From: Chondrosia reniformis
Lineage: Eukaryota; Porifera; Demospongiae; Chondrillida; Chondrillidae
Reading direction: 5' to 3'
DNA length: 64,000 nt
Assembly: GCA_947172415.1 (NCBI GenBank)
Contig: OX359192.1
Span: 8,181,401 to 8,245,400, forward strand
Shown here: positions 41,871 to 53,660 of the stretch, in pieces
Position numbering within the stretch: position 1 is the first letter of the stretch
Layout of the letters: the number at the start of each line of letters is the position of its first letter
The notes under the pieces: generated by a model
The model's input: only the letters and a program-made list of their open reading frames with translations
The model's database searches: none
Told to the model about the DNA's origin: nothing
Program-made: the position numbers and the translations under genes

Positions 41871-43699
41871 AATTCTTCTGTACTACATGAATGATACATT
41901 CTTATGTATTTGTACTTTTAATTAGTGGATTCATTCCTTTTCAGGTCAGGTTCAGTTGATAGTGCAAGTTAAACTATACCCTAATAATGTAAAGTAAATA
42001 TGTATACAAGCCATGGCCACAAAGATGAGAAGAAGCAAGTAATTTGATAAAGTAATAACAAAATCGAAAGGTATATACTGTATATATAAATGATGCATTA
42101 TAAAATGTAATCCTTAAGGCCATGTAGAATAATTGATAATTTAAAAAACATTTTGTTAACAACCCATTAGGAATGGTACCAAAAATCAATTTTAGCTATA
42201 GCAGTAAACATCTGGAAGTTGACAGCCATTGAGAGGAATTAGACAATAGGCTACATGAACCCATGTACTAAAGGTACATATCTATTTACACAAAATGAGA
42301 AGATATACCTGTTCTATAAAAATATAATATAAAAATACCAATTAGTAGTCCCTCATGCTTGACCTGTAACAAATTTCAAAAGATTGCCAACTTGTCCAGT
42401 TATGAACACACAAACCTACAGCCAAGATTTATAACATCAATATATCTTTAAACTATGCAGGCATGCAAATCCTTCTGATTAAAATTATGAATGTCACCTC
42501 GCTATATACCTGTTACTTCTGTTGTCATATACAGACACCTTGATCAATTATCACTAATTGTATTGTGAGTCAATCATTCATGCCATCCTTATGAACACTG
42601 TGAATGCACCAATTGTATTTGGCAATACATAAAAGTAGTAAATTCTTATTGTGTAATTTGGTAAATGACAAACTAATGCCAATGTCAAAGTTCAAACGCT
42701 GCAAGAAAAGTAGTTTTTTATTCTGCAAACAACTTCTGATAGCATCAGCCTATAGAAATGAACATGGCTAAAAGCACACTTTCTATATTGCCCAGCACGG
42801 AGTGGTTTAGACACTCCAAGAAGGAATCCACAATTCCATATACTATATAAGTACAAATTACCATAGCAACACCTAAAACAACATTGCCATAGTAACAACA
42901 AACAATTCATAGGCTAGCTTTTGAATAGCTAGAGTGTTAACATCATTACATGTAATCTAGCTTGAGAATCCAACTGGCAGGGCTTGTACATTACATACAA
43001 TGTAGCTAGACATTTAGAAATGATACTAGACCCAAATTCCATTAGTGCAAAGTCTTAATCAATATTTGTACGAGTGATTCATCAAATAATTAAAGAGCTT
43101 CTTCAGGGACGGCCATTTTCGGTGACAAGTTGTGCAATAATTTCAGTATACAGAGCCACAAACCATTATCATTACTTTAGACATTAGATTCAGACTGTGC
43201 ATGAATAATCTACATCTCCATACATCAGCAGGATGTTAAGGAAATACAAAATATTTCAGAGAAAACTTTGGATGTCTTAAATAGCTACAGGAATTATTTA
43301 GTGTATATACACACATCAGAGCTCAAATAATTCTTTTTCATTTTCTATTCATGAATAGTTTATATGTGTTTTAACTTACATTTCCTTTTGACTGCCTTCC
43401 TTTGGGACGCAAAAAGGTGCAGCTGTCACCTTTCTTGCATCCCCCAGCTAGTAATAAACTAAAAAGGACTTTGCAATTGTGTTTAACAGCTCTATTTTGA
43501 CAATTTAGACATGCACATGATGCAAGGTTTAATGACTTGCTTACTTTGAAATGCAATATAAATCATTAAAGGTTTAATCAATTATGTAGATTATGTAGAC
43601 ATGCAGAGTTTGCTGATTATTTGATTATCTCCTTGATTGATTCGCTTAGTTGAATAGACATGCAAGTTTCAATTCAATAATAAAAAGCATTTTGAATAG
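41871..43699. other. USP36 3' flank, no confident gene
   Basis: AT-rich 1.8 kb after the USP36 stop. On the minus strand at about 43381-43470 a short exon-like piece ends in GGAAATGTAAGTT and contains GCKKGDSCTFLR, loosely like a CCCH zinc finger core. No partner exons were found, so it is not called as a gene. The rest shows no gene, RNA or mobile element. Confidence 0.45.
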
Positions 43700-44700
43700 G
43701 CCGGGTCATGTACTACATGTTGTCTATTGTTCCCGAACAAGATATCGAAAACAATAAACAAAATTTTGGCTACACGATTTTCCGCCAAGTTCACGATGTT
43801 TCCCGCCGACAATTTCTAATAAATAATCGAGAAAATTTTCAGTCGTCGGCCTCCGGGCTATCAACTCTGGAGGTCTACTTTGGTGTGGATCGATGCGAAA
43901 ACCGTGGTAGGAGCACGACCATGGTACCATGCGACAAAGGGTCATCGGTGTTCGTATAGTGGGGTGGTCTCTCTACCTATGGGTTAGTGCCTGGAGATGT
44001 ATCTCACTATTAATCCTGCTTGTGTGTTAAATTGGCACTTGCGGGATTCTCACTATACGACCCGTACCTGGAGGAGCGTGGGTCCAGTGCCACTACGTAG
44101 TCGACCAGGGAGCTATTGTAGGCTGCCACATCAGGTTGGTTTGGAAACCATTGACATTTGCATTTGCATCCATGCGTGCAATTCTCTCTATATACCGTTT
44201 ATTATGTATTTTCAATTCTTTTCTTGCAGTTCATCGATGGGTCCCTACTCTAAAGCGAACTGGTCGATCCCAATGAGCTAAAGTCTGTGTACAGTGCTCC
44301 CAAGCTGCGTTGTGTGCACATGATGATTCTCATTGGTCGGAGTTTGTGGTCCGCCAGGGTCGGGCTTGTTCTGTCCGTAGCGTGAGGCAGTGCAGGACTA
44401 GTAACTGGTCACAGGTCGGTCAGGTACGCCGGACCGTTCCCGAGCAACTTCTCTTACGACGCAAGTAGTGGAAGTGTCAAACAGAGTTGAGAAACCGGAG
44501 GCCTTTTGGGGCACGAAGTACTTCCACCTCCTCGTGGTGTGCCCTGGGATCACCTTTACAATCAGTAAAGTGATGCAAAGAGAAGTACTGAAGAAGACAC
44601 ATTCTTGTGAGACTATGAAGAAAAAGAAACCGGTGTCCATGCAGGAACAATTCGTCAAACGCTTGCAATTTATTTTAACTATATATTTTAACATTTTTCC
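43700..44700 (+). other. Unidentified segment, possible decayed or fast-evolving gene
   Basis: This kilobase looks less AT-rich than its surroundings. It holds several short plus-strand open frames, for example one beginning MYYMLSIVPEQD at 43708 and ending at 43959, one containing GAWVQCHYVVDQGAIVGC (about 44075-44130), and one running about 44281-44469. Splice-like sites are present: a donor CAG|GTTGG near 44134 and an acceptor TTCTTGCAG at 44230. No combination I tried gave a continuous frame across all pieces, and none resembles a family I know. It could be a pseudogene, a lineage-specific gene with frames I misjoined, or a degenerate insertion. Confidence 0.3.
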
Positions 44701-45578
44701 TTTTTAAAATTTGGAACTTTGTATATGTTTCATAATAGTCAAGCAAAAATGATCATTGTGCAATGTTATTTATGCAATCCCAACTGGTGATAATGATGAG
44801 ATTGGTATATATTAAAATACATCATGGTTACTACAAATGCATCCATCTTTATAAGCATTCAGTATACTCTTGTAAATTAAGCATATAACAGAAGAGGATT
44901 GGGCACTCTTTTAATATTTAAACTTGCAGTTATCCATTGTAGGTGTAGCATAATATGCACGTGATACAACTACATGATGTCATTCTATATACGTATATAA
45001 GGAAAAAGCGAAAAAATGAAGGAAAAAGCGAAAAGGAAAATGATAGAGAAAAAAAGGAAAAAAGACGTATATAACAGTGGATGTGAGTCAATGCAACAAC
45101 CCATCTATAATTCATTAACCACACCTTAATCCCCCCATGGATGCAGGCATGTATCCATTCACCCATGCATTTTATTTTATATATAGGACAAACATGCTGT
45201 CATGGTACATGCGTATGTACTGATTGGATCATGCATGGAGAGTTTCTGTAACATTTATATATACACAGAAGAGATTTATTTGAACTGACAATTGACAATT
45301 AGTTTTGCCAAGAGGTTAAAGTGCATCAACAAACCGGGTAATTATGGAAAGGGTCTATATTTTTTATTTAACATAATACGTATGCAACTAAGCAAGTGTG
45401 TCTCTGTGTATATATATATATGATTGACTACATGAACATTAATTTTAGTAAGTGCTCTAACTGATTTATAGACTGATCTAAAGCTATATCAAATATCAAT
45501 TGTAAGTGTCTGATTGAGTAACTGGTAATGAAGATGAAAATGTTTGTTAATAAAGATTGTCAGACGGATTTAAAAGAA
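44701..45578. other. Intergenic region 3' of the first Lgl gene
   Basis: AT-rich sequence holding the presumed 3' UTR of the Lgl gene whose stop codon is at 45579-45581. A purine-rich GGAAAAAGCGAAAA run near 45000-45062 is the only distinctive feature. Confidence 0.5.
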
Positions 45579-48500
45579 TCACAAAGCTCTCTCATCGGAT
45601 TGTTGTTGAGTGGATTCATCACTTATTGGAGTGTCAGTGCTCTACAAAGATAAGATAATAAGGTAGTTCACTCATTTCAGGATACCTACTTATATAAGAT
45701 TTACCTTGCGGAGTCCTGTAGCATGCAACTGAAGAGCTCTAGTGAGACTTGAGAACTTCATTCCAGCCCTGTGATGTGGTAGAATGTACTGTTGACTGTG
45801 ACAGCTGCCATGGTGCAGCACATGCGTACATACCTTGCCTCCTCGGTCAATGCCAACCTAGCGAACTCTGAGGGAGAACGCATGTGAAGGGCCAAACCAG
45901 AATGAGTGGCAATGAAGCTTCTTTGTCCCCTGAAGGAGCAAATTTATTTATTCATATTTATTTATTATTTCTATGAAGGCTACGGCTTGTGACACTTACA
46001 CTGCATCAGCTCCATCCAGACACCAGGCCTTGTACAGAGGTTTCAGGTCGGGCAACCCAAAGACATGGATATGTCCTTCAGTGTCTAGTATCATGATGGC
46101 AGGTTGGTCTAGGGGGTGGAGACATTATTCAAAAGAAGCAATACCTATGATTCAGAGAGCCAGAATATGCAACATACCTCCAGTTCGTACATAGTGGGCT
46201 GACACCAAATGGTAGCCATCTTCTTCGTTAAGTTTTAATTTGGCCTTGAACTTCTTCTTTCCATTGGAGAGAGCAAGAATGCGGATTTCCTCTTCAGTAA
46301 CCACAGTAACATACTGATGGTGTCCATGGTGATGGTGTCCATGGTAATGGCCAAGTTTGCCATCAGGCCGTGGAGAATATTTGGAGACTTGGTACGTGTC
46401 CTTTTCTTCCAGCATGGAGTGACCATCAAGTATGCCGACATAGATAGTTGAAAACTTTTTCTTTTTACCATACTCCTTCTCTAGCTGTAAAATCTCAACT
46501 ACTTTCAGTTCTCTGTCTACCGATGAGGGCATCTGAATGTGGTACCCATACACTGATCCAAGACCGGTTCCTACCCAGAGGGTGGGGGTGGGGTAGGGGC
46601 CGTGTACCTGCAATGGCGAGGTGAATTTCATGACCCGAACGCTATCTCGCTTCACAGGTGCCATGGTAGCTACGGCCCCTCCCCCTCGGGCACTGTAACC
46701 TCTCTGGAGCTGACCAGGTCTCAGTGTCCTCCGTGCACTCTGGCTGGCCCGGAGACTTCGTCTTAGGTTGAACCTCCGTAAGGATTGCCGGAATGACTTC
46801 CTGATTGACTGGATGCGAGAAAGGTTCTGTTCGGGCTGTTCGGGGTCGTATGTACAGTGAACTAAATTGGTCACATCTTGAATGAGGTCCATCACGCCAA
46901 AGCCATAGTAGGACCCAAGGCCAACACTACACAAAGAAAGACATGATTGTCAAATGTACAGATGCTGCTCGACACAGTGGAAAAAGGGAGAGAAGAGGTC
47001 TTAGAAAATTGTATCCAAAATTCTATAGACATTTCCTAAGTACAAAGTCTAAGACAGTGGTGTTTTAGTCTATTCTATTAATATGTTTCCTTATCCTTGT
47101 ATGCATGGTAACCACATCTATATAAGGTAACCACATCTATATAAGGTAACCACATCTATATATGGTAACCACATCTATACATATAATATTATTATATTAA
47201 TTGAAGTCAGTTCAATTGCTCATAAGCTTGTTTTCCTTAAACTCTCAGGACAGAGAAGTGAGGACAGTTATAGTTCTAGACAGAAATAGCTCCCTACTAG
47301 GCAACTCACAGCTGTAAGGTAGAAGACACAGCCAGGGTGGTCACTGAGGAGGCAGGGAGAAGCTGATAGTAGTGACTTGGCTGAAAGCCTGGTTCAAACT
47401 CCAGATCTCCCTCCTTCACCCCGAGAGGGTTGGACCAGAGGGACGGATGAAGAGACATGAAATCCTTCATCAAGATGATTCTGGAGTACTGTCAGGGGAG
47501 AGAGATGTTGTAAATGAATAGATGGCAACATATGATACATACACACATATCCTTCTAAACTAGAGGTAGGCGGCCGGGAGCAGAGGACATTTACCCCCTT
47601 GAAAGTAGTTTGCCTCCTCCTTAAAGAAATTTTAATAGCAAACAAACTAGGTTGCCAACTAAGGTTCACTCAACATTTTCTATATATTGCCCTTTGTGAC
47701 CTCTCCTAAAGAAACCCTGACATCTACGTATATGCATGTACGTACGTATGTCACACTATATATATGTACGAACATGTACGTATAACTCTATAAATGCTCA
47801 CTCGTATTGAATGTTTAGCTTTTTGGTTGTTCAGCTTAAAGACTATGGTCTGGCCGCCATGGAAACCGATTGCCAAGTACCACCCCTCCAGACACACTGA
47901 TGTAACCATGAGACGCTCATCATCGCCTCTTGGGTCCCAGAAGCCGACACTCTTGAACCTGCTACCTCCCTCATGAACAGGACTGTCATCCACACCAGGG
48001 TTTTCCCCTTCAACATTGAAATAGTGAGCAGTTCTCAAGGTGTACAGCAGTCGGAAGTACACTGGAGAATGGCATTTAAACACTTGATAGAAATGGTACT
48101 AGCTCATAGTACAACACACACGGATACACAAGGATACACCATTCCAAACACAATCCATCTACCTGCTTACCTTGCGAAATATCCCAGAACTTTACTGTCC
48201 CATCCTCGTGTCCGGTAATGAGGAGATCTCTCTTGTGTTTGGATGAGTAGTGTTCAACATGTCCTCCCTGAATGGGCCAGGTCTGTGAACAAAATACGAA
48301 GAAAAAGTGTACTACGGCTTTCTACTACTTCTTTAAGAAGTGCTAGGTAATAATTATAAGGAGAGGACTTTGAGATTGATTTTAAAACTGAAAGTCTTCA
48401 TTTAACACTGAACTGGAGACAAAGCTTAATAACAACCTCAGCATATAGCATAACTACTTGCTGCACACAATCAACCACTATGGGATATCTTGACCATCCC

Positions 48501-51500
48501 CATTTTATAACTACAGTACGTACATTAACATAACTAAAGTCTAGCCTAGGTACAGGTGAGTACAATGATGCATGAAAACTAACTTTAATTTTTGCTTGAT
48601 ATGTACTACTATTCTGGAGAGATCCTGCTTTGTCAAGAAGTTGCCACACGTCTGCCTTGATGTCTGAGTGTACCTGCTGACACTTCACCGGAGAGTTGTG
48701 AAGACTGTGCAAGTAGGGTGGAAGTAGCAGGGGCAACCTTCAGGGGAAGGGAGAAAAACAAGTAATTTAAGTTAAAAATTCATATGCTGCCATCTCTCGC
48801 ACTCAATTACTTGCCACCTGTTTAGGCTTATACCTCCTGTGGTCATAATCTGTAGAATTTGGGACCTTTAAGTATCCTCAAAATTGTATAGATTGGTAGA
48901 AGAAAGGAAACAACGCTTAGGTAGCCATTTGCAAACCACAGGTATTTACACACGCATAAATAAAGTGTTATAATATTAACAACATTCAATTGTTGTTCTT
49001 GCAGGTGAGTCGATTATTTCAATCTATCATTCCAAATGGAAGAGACTATTTAGTGAATGTCACACTTATCAGAAGTACGTGAATATTAAGTTACGTACAT
49101 TACCCCATTAGAGATTCATTATAATACTAATAAATAAAACATTTATTTATCAACAATTAAGTACATATTAGATACGTACATTAGATGTACAACTTGTACA
49201 TACGGTACCAGTCAGTACAAACTGAACGCTTTAAGGGTTGTGTACGGGTATTCGTACAGTTTGCTCATGGGTTCTTCTGATGGTTTTCCAACGGGTGGTA
49301 ATACTTCAAAAGTGTTGCCTATGAACACCTTTACCCGTTGCTCTACTAATGTGTTAACAAAAGGTATTCGACACGTACATACATAGAAGTAGTAGTAGTA
49401 GTAAGTATGATTCTAATGAATGTTTAGTGTTGTTAAACTATGTACGCATGTGAGAAACTGCTACATGCTAACTGCTACATAATTGTGTAATTGCCTTGCT
49501 ATTTAACACACATGCACACAAATATAATTAATAGACTACGGTCTAATAACAGCAATATAGCCACTTGTATGTACTAAAAAAACAATTTGAAAATGCATTA
49601 ACTCCCCTAGTGACACTTACTCTGGCATGGTGAGCTCGATGAATAAGATTTCCTGTTCCAAAAGTAATATCAACACTTTTCTGGCCGACATTGACGCCTC
49701 CGAATCACTGGTAGTGTCAATCATTCCGCTATCCATGTCTACCACTTGGTCCTCGATCACCCTCATTGACCGGACGGCAGAGGTCAGTTGCAGTGTGACC
49801 TTCTCCTCCCTCTCCTTCACCGTGATGGTGTCTCCATCAAACAGGTCCGATGGCACTCCTCCCGAGAATATAGTGAGGTGGTCACTACAAAGAGGAGAAA
49901 TGTGTGATTATGTGGTCCTATAGTTACCTTCATTGAGGACTGAACTAACCTCGGCCAAACTAAATGATGTATCTCTCGACAGTCTTCACAGTCTAAAGGA
50001 GAGAAAAATGAAATATGAAAGCTTATTACCATCCTCAGTTTATGCTGTGAGGACTTGTCAAATAATACTTGGCTGGGTGTCAGTTTGTATTGCTAAAGAG
50101 CTTCAAGATTAGAGGGGCAATGGGAGGGGAAATTGGCAGGTTTACAAGATAGCTTGTAGCTTTGGAATGCACATTCAAATTGACAGTTTCAGGGCCACTG
50201 GTTTCTGTTTGTCTACTGACTGCATTAGGGCAGCCTCAGAGTTTAAAAACATTGTCAGGAGGGCTCACAGCTACAGATGAAGACACTTCTCAGTTTACAT
50301 GTGGTCTGGTAATCTTAAAGGGCAACTGAGCTGGCTGCCATATAAGGCAAACCAAGTGATCTCAGCCACCTCAAACCAGCATACACAAATAATTAGCCAA
50401 TACAAGATAAATTGGTATGCCAGATGAGCTCCTATTAGCAAGCTTGTCAGCTCTAAAGTGAGTGGAGAGGAGAGGTGTGTGGAGGGGAGAGGTGTGTGGA
50501 GGGGAGAGGTGTGCGGAGGGGAGAGGTGTGCGGAGAGGAGAGAGGTGTGCAGAGGAGAGAGGTGTGCGGAGGGGAGAGGTGTGTGGAGGGGAGAGGTGTG
50601 TGGAGGGGAGAGGTGTGTGGAGGGGAGAGGTGTGCGGAGAGGAGAGGTGTGTGGAGGGGAGAGGTGTGCGGAGGGGAGAGGTGTGCGGAGGAGAGAGGTG
50701 TGTGGAGGGGAGAGGTGTGTGGAGGGGAGAGGTGTGTGGAGGGGAGAGGTGTGTGGAGGGGAGAGGTGTGTGGAGGGGAGAGGTGTGTGAACTACAAACC
50801 AAACTGCTTCTTCTTTGAGACAACATTATGGTTGTCCTGCGAGCCCTCCAAATCCCAGTGGACTAGGTAACCGTCTCTGTGTCCAGTTAGGAACTCATGA
50901 CCGTTGCCATGCCACTGCAGGGATGCCAGGGGTCCAAGATCCTGTAAAAGGGAAATATCTGAAGTTCATTCCATAATATTAGATCCCTTCACATTCCAAG
51001 ATAAGAATCATGCAGCCATTGATATCATTCCTATTGAAAAACTACTTTAAATAGTCACATTTACACTCTGCACATTGCCATGGCAACACTTGGAATGGAC
51101 ACTTGGGACACACATCTCCAATACCGCATGATTGACATTCTGACAAGTAGCTACAGAGATTAGGGATCACTTACTTCAGGTGGAGTTATAATCTTAAGAG
51201 GTTTAGTTGAAAAGACATCCCAAAGTTCAAAATAGTTTGTTTCATGTCCAATTAGAAGCTATGCACAGAGACAAGGTGAAAATGAGTAATTTATACATAA
51301 ACCACACTCTCAGTATGTTATATAAATTATCTATGAAACCAATTAGAAGTCAATACAGAAGTACCTAACATCAATTAATTAACAAATGATATAGTTCTGA
51401 AATGTCCCATTTATCATTCTCTGATGTTATCTGTGTACCAAACAGCTATTAAATCAAGGGGATCTGTAGTGCTATGCTGCATTGCGCAATGAAGCCCCTT

Positions 51501-52160
51501 ATTGTAGGATGTGCCAATCAACACAGATCTGTTACATCACCACTTATCAACAACATTTAACTGTTACTTCATCTACAACATTTTTTAGGAGAAGCATGTC
51601 AAGTGTGAAAGCAATGGAAATTAAGATAATATTAGAAATTCCTTTCTCGTCAGCTTGGTGACAAGTCAAATATTATTTTTATCCTCACTAGTGTAAAACA
51701 TAGGTATTAGGTATCTTAATACAAGGTCTTCAGAAGATGGATATAAGTAGAATGCCTGAATGAGTTTTCTTACAAAAGGAAAACGGTGTGAACAAGATGA
51801 AAGAGAGTCTTTAATTAGTTATCAGGTACAAACGCCATGATGAAGACAGGTATAACAAGATATGCTGAGTTACACACTAAACAGACCTGTCTCTTGCTGG
51901 TGGGGTTCATGACAATGCACTGCACGGCCCCGGGGTCCCGCTCCTCCTTGAACCCAAGCCGATCCCTGGCACGGGCAGGGGAGATGATCTCTGGGGACAT
52001 GCCGTACAGATGGACATCAATGGGATACGTTACTCCCCCCAGTGTCCCTACAAAGATACTATCAGAATTGGGTGGAAGGCAAGCTGTAGTGATAGTCTTT
52101 GGACTAGAGAGGAAAGGGAGATGGAGAGAAAGTGAACAAAGAATGAAAAATATCAGAGAG

Positions 52161-52192
<32 letters not shown>

Positions 52193-53342
52193 ATTGGGAA
52201 AAAGATATTACAATATGCCAACACTTTAATTTAAGAGTAAAACATTAAATACTAGCACTGTCCACTTTGTACATAGACATGTCATCTTGTGCGACAAAAG
52301 TTCAAATATCTCACTGTGGTTTTGAAGTACAACTAGGTGTAAGTTGAACTCACGTTCCTCCACTTAAGATGTAGCTCCTTTCAAGAACCAGTTCAGAGGT
52401 GCCATCTTCAATGCTGAAGTAGCTCCACTTGTGAAGCTTATTGTTGGAGCATACGGTGATCAGTGATGGTTCCTCGGCCAAGGGGAGGATTTGGAGCACT
52501 CGGGTAACCTCATCGTGAATGGCACTCAGCTCCACACCAGGACGCCCTAACCTACACACACAATCACCTACTATCACTTCACTCTTTCAACAGCGTGTAT
52601 GCATGGAAATATTGTAGCCTCTTTGGAGTGTACATGTAAAAATAAAAGGGTTTATGGTTGCGTGTGGACTTGTTGATTTTTAAGTGTATACATGAAAGTA
52701 AATTGGACAGCCAGTGTATCCTGTTAACCGCTTCAGTACACTAGAGTGGATGCGTCTTGTATAGCTCTACTTACACTCTTACTTCTCCCGTATTCGTCCC
52801 AATCATGAGCAGCTTGTGGTACGGGTCGTACTCCATGCAGGACGCAGCGATTGGAAACCCGTGGTTGCATATCTAACAAAGAGACACACGAAAGTCAGCT
52901 AGTTTTATTGCGCTGAATTTGAATGTGACTTTCTATTCAACATATTTGCAACACATCAAGATTCGATCAAACATTCTTAAAAGACTAAACCTCCTGGAGT
53001 ATTGAAAAGCTAATATAAAGGTACGTACGCTTCGACCCCATCATTTCAGATCAGTCAAGATTTTCAGAAGCTAAACTTTATCGTATAGAAATCGCTGGGG
53101 CATGGAAGATGCTACAACTACCATAACATAAGACACAATTTATCTACTCTTTGATACTCTATGGTAAGTTTCCGATAGTCGAACTGTGTAGATTCTACCT
53201 TCTCTAGCTGAATAATGTGTTTGTGGTCGTCATCTTCTGTTAGATCGGGAGCACTCGACGACAGACCGCCTCTCGCGTCTCGCTCAGCAGTGATGGTGTG
53301 TTGGTGGTGTCCAAAACTCTTCTTCTTGATCCAACTCCACAT
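45579..53342 (-). CDS. LGL: Lethal giant larvae paralogue 1 (Lgl, WD40 polarity protein)
   Basis: Lgl proteins are double WD40 propellers that bind the basolateral cortex, restrain aPKC and interact with SNAREs. The first exon (53199-53342) starts MWSWIKKKSFGHHQH. The next has HGFPIAASCMEYDP and MIGTNTGEVRV, then GRPGVELS, matching the Lgl N-terminus. Later blocks include LLIGHETNYFELWD, LLITGHEDGTVKFWD, SVGFWDPRGDDERL and LAIGFHGGQTIVFKL. A basic Ser-rich hinge, IRKSFRQSLRRFNLRRSLR (about 46743-46817), matches the aPKC-phosphorylated membrane-binding segment. A His-rich insert (about 46312-46355) precedes the last propeller blades. The last exons (about 45826-45930, then one ending at the AAG before 45706, then 45579-45641) give SEFARLALTEEA and an acidic/Gln tail. 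There is no tomosyn-type R-SNARE end. Many internal exons were recognised but not all boundaries fixed. Confidence 0.9.
46743..46817 (-). other. Predicted aPKC-site / basic membrane-binding segment, Lgl 1
   Basis: Encodes RIQSIRKSFRQSLRRF followed by NLRRSLRAS. Serines alternate with Arg/Lys and hydrophobic residues, as in the known Lgl hinge where aPKC phosphorylation releases the protein from phosphoinositides. At least four Ser are in suitable basic context. Function is inferred from the family. Confidence 0.8.
47106..47180. repeat. 19-bp tandem repeat in Lgl 1 intron
   Basis: Four head-to-tail copies of GGTAACCACATCTATATAA with minor variation at the last unit. Confidence 0.85.
50463..50790. 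repeat. 17-bp purine/GT minisatellite in Lgl 1 intron
   Basis: About 19 copies of GAGAGGTGTGTGGAGGG, with GTGCGG variants and a few indels. The array ends directly beside an Lgl exon: the donor side of the open frame encoding NNVVSKKKQFG begins near 50800. Strand-asymmetric and G-rich on the plus strand. Open frames here are artefacts. Confidence 0.93.
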
Positions 53343-53660
53343 CTTGCTCGGTACAGCTAATGGTTGTACAGCAGGTGTCACTCGTACTGTATTGTCTTTA
53401 TAACGCGTTTAGACGACGCTGTGTATGTGGTTTTTGTTAACGATATTCATTTGGTAAGTAACCATTTAACTACATTCATGGTACTTACGCCATTCTAATC
53501 TTATTCATTGCTTACGTCACAATTATACGTATATACCTCATTGAGTAATGTTAATGTATTGAATATACAGTTATTTCTAACACGTTTATAGATTGTACAA
53601 AATAGTGGGTGGAGATTAAAAGCAACTATATAGGTACTGGGAGTTTCTTGACAAACTATA

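Noticed and set aside
50371-50870. Overlapping open frames rich in GERCVEGRGVW
   Set aside because: Translations of the 17-bp minisatellite in an Lgl intron.
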